A stretch of DNA of 37,618 nucleotides, from contig CANHPL010000025.1 of the NCBI GenBank assembly GCA_947462685.1, positions 1 to 37,618 of the forward strand, written 5' to 3'. Of this stretch, positions 31,397-37,618 are shown one piece after another; positions within the stretch are counted from its first letter, which is position 1, and every line of letters begins with the position of its first letter. A program made the translations under genes and the position numbers. The notes beneath the pieces are model-generated. The model was not told where the DNA came from. It worked only from the letters and a program-made list of their open reading frames with translations, and made no database searches. The stretch is from Burkholderiaceae bacterium. Its GTDB lineage: Bacteria > Pseudomonadota > Gammaproteobacteria > Burkholderiales > Burkholderiaceae.

Positions 31397-32098
31397 CTAA
31401 ACACCCAAATAACTATTTAAAACATTTGTTTTTTGGATTAACTCACTACTTAAAACAGTCTCAACTACTTTGCCATGTTCCACAACATAATGTCGATCAG
31501 CTAATGGCGCAGCAAAACGGAAGTTTTGCTCAACCAAGATAATCGTATAACCCTTTGCACGTAAATCTTTAACCACTTGACCCAATTTTTGAACAATTAC
31601 AGGTGCAAGACCTTCTGTAATTTCATCTAGTAAAAGTATCTTTGCGCCCGTTCTTAAGATTCTGGCCATAGCAAGCATTTGTTGCTCTCCACCACTTAGG
31701 CGAGTACCGGGGCTTGAGCGCCTTTCATACAAATTAGGAAACATATCATAAATTTCTTCTGCGCTAAATCCACCCGCACTAATAACAGGCGGCAAAAATA
31801 GATTTTCCTCTGCTGTAAGAGTAGAAAAAATACCCCTTTCTTCAGGGCAGTATCCAATACCCATCGGTGGGATTTGATGCGTCATGAGCTTAATTGTTTC
31901 TACTCCATTAATTTTGATAGAGCCCGTTCTTTTATCGGTAAGCCCTAAAATAGCCCTAAGAGTAGTTGTCCGTCCTGCACCATTTCTGCCCAACAAAGTC
32001 ACGACCTCACCCTGATGAACCTCAAAGTTCATGCCGTACAAAATATGCGACTCTCCATACCAAGCTTCAAGATTTTTAATTTCTAAAGCAATCGTCAT
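31397..32098 (-). CDS. livF: Liv-type ABC transporter ATP-binding protein LivF
   Basis: A 233-residue ATPase subunit. The Walker A segment reads GRNGAGRTTT (37-46): the normally invariant lysine is Arg43, encoded by CGG at 31970-31972. The signature LSGGEQQ and Walker B KILLLDEITEGLAP are intact. Such changes occur in some close homologues, but loss of the Lys would usually impair ATP binding; LivG beside it keeps a standard site. The ATG overlaps the livG stop (ATGA). Confidence 0.93.
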   Translation of the reverse strand: MTIALEIKNLEAWYGESHILYGMNFEVHQGEVVTLLGRNGAGRTTTLRAILGLTDKRTGSIKINGVETIKLMTHQIPPMGIGYCPEERGIFSTLTAEENLFLPPVISAGGFSAEEIYDMFPNLYERRSSPGTRLSGGEQQMLAMARILRTGAKILLLDEITEGLAPVIVQKLGQVVKDLRAKGYTIILVEQNFRFAAPLADRHYVVEHGKVVETVLSSELIQKTNVLNSYLGV

Positions 32099-32865
32099 TC
32101 TTCCTCACTCGCTTGCCCCATATAGGCTTCCATGACCAATGAGTTCTTAGACACCTCATTATATGAGCCTTCAGCCAAAACAGAACCACGTTGTAGTACG
32201 GTGATTGTATTTGCAATGGTAGAAACCACCTTCATATTATGCTCTACCATTAATACCGTTCTCCCTTTAGCAACCTCTGCAATTAAGCGTGTTACACGTT
32301 CAACATCTTCATGGCCCATGCCTTGGGTGGGCTCGTCTAAAAGCATCAACTCAGGGTCCATTGCTAAGGTCGTGGCAATTTCTAAAACACGTTTTCGGCC
32401 GTAAGGTAAATTAACCGCTAATTGATCATAAAAACCATTTAAACCAACTAAATCTAATAACTCAATTGCACGATCGTTCAGAACATTTAAACTAGTTGAA
32501 GATTTCCAAAAATGAAACTCACTTCCAATTTGTTTTTGAAGCGCAATCCGGACATTATCCAAAACTGATAAGTGAGGAAATACAGCAGAAATCTGAAATG
32601 ATCGAATAACTCCTTTGCGAGAAATTTGTGTTGGCGAGAAAAGAGTAATATCTTCTCCTTTAAATAAAATCTTGCCACTAGATGGCGCCAAAAACTTTGT
32701 TAACAAATTAAAACAGGTTGTTTTACCAGCGCCATTCGGTCCAATTAATGCATGAATCGATCCCTCAAGCACCTTTAAATTAACATCATTAACAGCCGTA
32801 AAACCCTTAAATGACTTAAAAAGGCTTTGTGTTTCTAGAATGTAAGATGAAGAATTATTAATCAT
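32095..32865 (-). CDS. livG: Liv-type ABC transporter ATP-binding protein LivG
   Basis: A 256-residue ATPase subunit with Walker A GPNGAGKTT (~42-50), Q-loop ending GVIRSFQISAVFPHLSVLDNV, signature LPYGRKRVLEIATTLA (the LivG variant of LSGGQ) and Walker B LMLLDEPTQGM, H-loop VEHNM. These are typical LivG features. It heads livG-livF-livK-livH-livM-TSUP. The ATG has no evident ribosome binding site; the GMC dehydrogenase gene lies 67 nt upstream. Confidence 0.94.
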   Translation of the reverse strand: MINNSSSYILETQSLFKSFKGFTAVNDVNLKVLEGSIHALIGPNGAGKTTCFNLLTKFLAPSSGKILFKGEDITLFSPTQISRKGVIRSFQISAVFPHLSVLDNVRIALQKQIGSEFHFWKSSTSLNVLNDRAIELLDLVGLNGFYDQLAVNLPYGRKRVLEIATTLAMDPELMLLDEPTQGMGHEDVERVTRLIAEVAKGRTVLMVEHNMKVVSTIANTITVLQRGSVLAEGSYNEVSKNSLVMEAYMGQASEEE

Positions 32866-32879
32866 TAGAAATTGAGAAT

Positions 32880-32885
32880 ATTATA
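32880..32885 (-). promoter_or_regulatory. Possible -10 element for the liv operon
   Basis: The minus strand reads TATAAT (perfect -10) in the 67-base gap before livG. The best -35 at 17 bases (ATGTCT, complement of 32903-32908) is poor. The predicted start is only ~8 nt before the ATG, so the leader would be very short. Confidence 0.35.
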
Positions 32886-32932
32886 AAAACCAAAAATCTG
32901 AAAGACATTGTTAATAGGGGTTTATACGAGGA

Positions 32933-34537
32933 TTACTTTAATAAGGAAGCGACTCTCTCAGCAATCATCATGGTTGGTGCCGCCGTATTACCTGAAGTAA
33001 TACTTGGCATAACTGAAGCATCAACAACCCGCAATCCAACAACTCCCCTAACTCTCAAATCACCATCCAAAACGGCCGTGGGGTCTTTTTCAGAGCCCAT
33101 CTTACATGTCCCAGCTGGGTGAAAAATAGTTGTTCCAATGTCACCCGCCGAGTAGATTAGCTCTTCATCGGATTGAAGTGCGACACCAGGCTTTATTTCA
33201 GTGGGCATATATGGCTGCAGTGCTGACTGCGAAACAATATTTCTCGTTATACGAATTGCCTGCACAGCAACTTTTTGATCTTCTATGGTAGATAAATAAT
33301 TAGGCTTGATGGACGGCTTTGCCATAACATCTCGGCTTGTAATGTGAACACTACCTCTGGAGGTTGGGCGTAAGTTACAAACACTTGCAGTAAATGCATT
33401 AAAGGGATGTAAGTCTTCTCCAAAACGATCTAACGACAGGGGCTGAACGTGATATTGAAGATTGGGGCGACTATATTCAGGAGAGCTCATAGTAAACAAA
33501 CCAAGTTGTGATGGCGCCATCGACATAGGCCCAGTTCTTTTGAATAAATACTCTAATCCGATTTTTGCCTTACCAAACCAATGATTAGCCATCGTATTTA
33601 AAGTTTTAATTCCTGATACCTGAAAAATCATTCTTAACTGCAAATGATCCTGTAAATTTTCTCCCACTCCAGGAAGGTCTTGAGTAACTGGTATACCCAA
33701 CTCTTGCAATCTGGATCCCTGACCAATGCCTGATCTTTCCAAAATTTGGACAGATCCAATTGATCCTGCAGATAACAAAATTTCTTTTGCACAGGTTGCA
33801 GAGTGTGAATGACCGCCACCAATAAAGTGAACGCCCTTACACCGCTTGGTTACAGGATCAATTTCTAAATGATCAACATATGCGCCCGTGATCAATGTTA
33901 AATTGGGTCTCTTAGAAGCTTTTGTTAGAAAAGCCTTTGCTGTATTCAGTCGCCATCCGTTTTTTTGGTTCACATCAAAGTAACCTACCCCAAGGTTATT
34001 ACCTTGATTAAAATCCTTTACTTCTGGAACCCCAGATTGAATGGCCGCATTTTTAAACTTCTCGAGTATCTGCCAATTTAAGCGCTGTTGGCTTACCTCC
34101 CATTCTCCCCCAACGCCATGCCACTCATTAGTACCACCGTAGTAATTTTCGAATTTTTTATATCTTTCTAACGAGGCAGACCACGACCAGTCTGACTCAC
34201 CGGTATTAGAAGCCCAATCATCGTAATCTTGGGACTGGCCTCTCATGTAGATCATTCCATTGATAGAAGAACTACCCCCTAAAATTTTTCCTCTTGGATA
34301 TAATAACGATCTTTCATGAAGGCCCTTAATAGGATCCGTTTTAAATTGCCAATCAGTTCTAGGGTTATCAATACAATAAAGATACCCAACGGGGATATGG
34401 ACCCAAATATAGTCATCTTTAGCACCAGCCTCTAACAACAATACATTATTGTTCGGGTTTTGAGTTAATCGGTTTGCAAGTAAACATCCGGCACTTCCCG
34501 CACCAACAATAATATAGTCAAATACACCGTGATCCAC
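32933..34537 (-). CDS. GMC-family FAD oxidoreductase (choline dehydrogenase-like)
   Basis: A 534-residue flavoprotein. The FAD-binding GAGSAG is at 12-17, with LLEAG downstream, GMC signature 1 near PRGKILGGSSSINGMIYMRG, and signature 2 near GSIGSVQILERSGIG. The catalytic pair is H473 (HPAGTCKMG) and N517 (SGNTAAP). It oxidises an alcohol; BetA (choline) is the best known relative, but GMC proteins accept many alcohols and no betB or betI is near. The start is GTG with an AAGGAGT site 5-6 nt upstream. Between the DUF3717-like gene and livG, in the same direction. Confidence 0.88.
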   Translation of the reverse strand: MDHGVFDYIIVGAGSAGCLLANRLTQNPNNNVLLLEAGAKDDYIWVHIPVGYLYCIDNPRTDWQFKTDPIKGLHERSLLYPRGKILGGSSSINGMIYMRGQSQDYDDWASNTGESDWSWSASLERYKKFENYYGGTNEWHGVGGEWEVSQQRLNWQILEKFKNAAIQSGVPEVKDFNQGNNLGVGYFDVNQKNGWRLNTAKAFLTKASKRPNLTLITGAYVDHLEIDPVTKRCKGVHFIGGGHSHSATCAKEILLSAGSIGSVQILERSGIGQGSRLQELGIPVTQDLPGVGENLQDHLQLRMIFQVSGIKTLNTMANHWFGKAKIGLEYLFKRTGPMSMAPSQLGLFTMSSPEYSRPNLQYHVQPLSLDRFGEDLHPFNAFTASVCNLRPTSRGSVHITSRDVMAKPSIKPNYLSTIEDQKVAVQAIRITRNIVSQSALQPYMPTEIKPGVALQSDEELIYSAGDIGTTIFHPAGTCKMGSEKDPTAVLDGDLRVRGVVGLRVVDASVMPSITSGNTAAPTMMIAERVASLLK

Positions 34538-34565
34538 TATGACTCCTTAGTCTACTAAATAAGTA

Positions 34566-34793
34566 TTAATTATTTAAGCGAGTGTGATTAATATAACCAT
34601 TCCAGGCTTCTAAAGCTTTAGGATCAAGATAATCAATTGCTAAACGTTGAGCACCTTGAATAATTAAAACTGCATAAGGCTTTGCCAATGCAGAAACCTC
34701 TGGACAAAGTTCTAATGCGTCTCCAACAGAGGGTGATTGAGACCGCCAATAATTAATAGCAGCTTCTAGTTCAGGTAACGTAATAAATAACAT
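34566..34793 (-). CDS. DUF3717-like small conserved protein
   Basis: I place the start at the ATG at 34793, giving 75 residues, because it has an AAAGG site at a good distance and lies 7 nt after the SET gene stop; the longer open frame (to 34844) would overlap the SET gene by 44 nt and add residues of odd composition. The protein starts MLFITLPELEAAINYWRSQSP and has CPEVSALAKPYAVLII, a pattern I recognise from the betaproteobacterial DUF3717 family. Function is unknown; no catalytic motif is seen. It is in tandem after gyrB and the SET gene. Confidence 0.75.
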   Translation of the reverse strand: MLFITLPELEAAINYWRSQSPSVGDALELCPEVSALAKPYAVLIIQGAQRLAIDYLDPKALEAWNGYINHTRLNN

Positions 34794-34800
34794 GTTGCCT

Positions 34801-37618
<2,818 letters not shown>

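Overview
The window looks like a near-origin segment of a low-GC betaproteobacterial chromosome, most likely order Burkholderiales and perhaps a Polynucleobacter-like lineage. This rests on the visible proteins (a DUF3717-type small protein, a SET-domain protein beside gyrB, a compact OmpA, and a clustered mnmG-rsmG-parA-parB-atpI-atpBEFHAGDC block) and on the high A+T content. The genus is an inference; the 16S fragment was not compared with any database. Almost everything here is housekeeping. I found no CRISPR array, insertion sequence, prophage, toxin-antitoxin pair or defence island.

Layout. Bases 1-382 are the 5' part of a 16S rRNA gene on the minus strand, with a boxA-like leader element and a good sigma70 promoter at 594-622. 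Bases 796-7842 are a mixed envelope and respiration region: a GNAT acetyltransferase; a minus-strand cluster of an SIS-family DiaA/GmhA protein, a two-BON-domain DolP-like lipoprotein and a cytochrome c; divergent rsmI; a membrane-anchored cytochrome c; tRNA-Arg(CCG); an OmpA-family protein; a fatty acid desaturase; a small zinc-ribbon protein; and a glyoxalase II-like metallo-hydrolase. Bases 7922-12530 are a tandem glycine riboswitch followed by gcvT-gcvH-gcvP, the glycine cleavage system. Convergent to it is priA (12527-14599), behind a 300-base intergenic segment that carries three DnaA-box matches in one orientation (14682-14878).

From 14909 to the end every gene is on the minus strand. 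In order of transcription they are: gyrB (5' end outside the window), a SET-domain methyltransferase, a DUF3717-like protein, a GMC-family dehydrogenase, livG-livF-livK-livH-livM plus a TSUP permease, mnmG-rsmG-parA-parB, atpI and the eight F1Fo ATP synthase genes, and hemE. Two perfect 16-base parS palindromes lie next to parAB, one just upstream of mnmG and one inside its coding sequence. With gyrB at the window edge (dnaA-dnaN probably follow just outside), these point to the origin/segregation domain.

Functionally the window covers chromosome maintenance (gyrB, parABS, priA, DnaA boxes), translation (16S, tRNA-Arg, rsmI, rsmG, mnmG), energy (ATP synthase, cytochromes, heme synthesis), one-carbon metabolism (gcv) and uptake of branched-chain amino acids or similar amides. 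The points most worth checking are the origin-like DnaA-box cluster, the parS site embedded in mnmG codons, terminators placed inside coding sequence, the poly-threonine zinc-ribbon protein, the SET protein overlapping gyrB, and the Walker A lysine-to-arginine change in LivF. No strong case for an undescribed multi-gene system was found.
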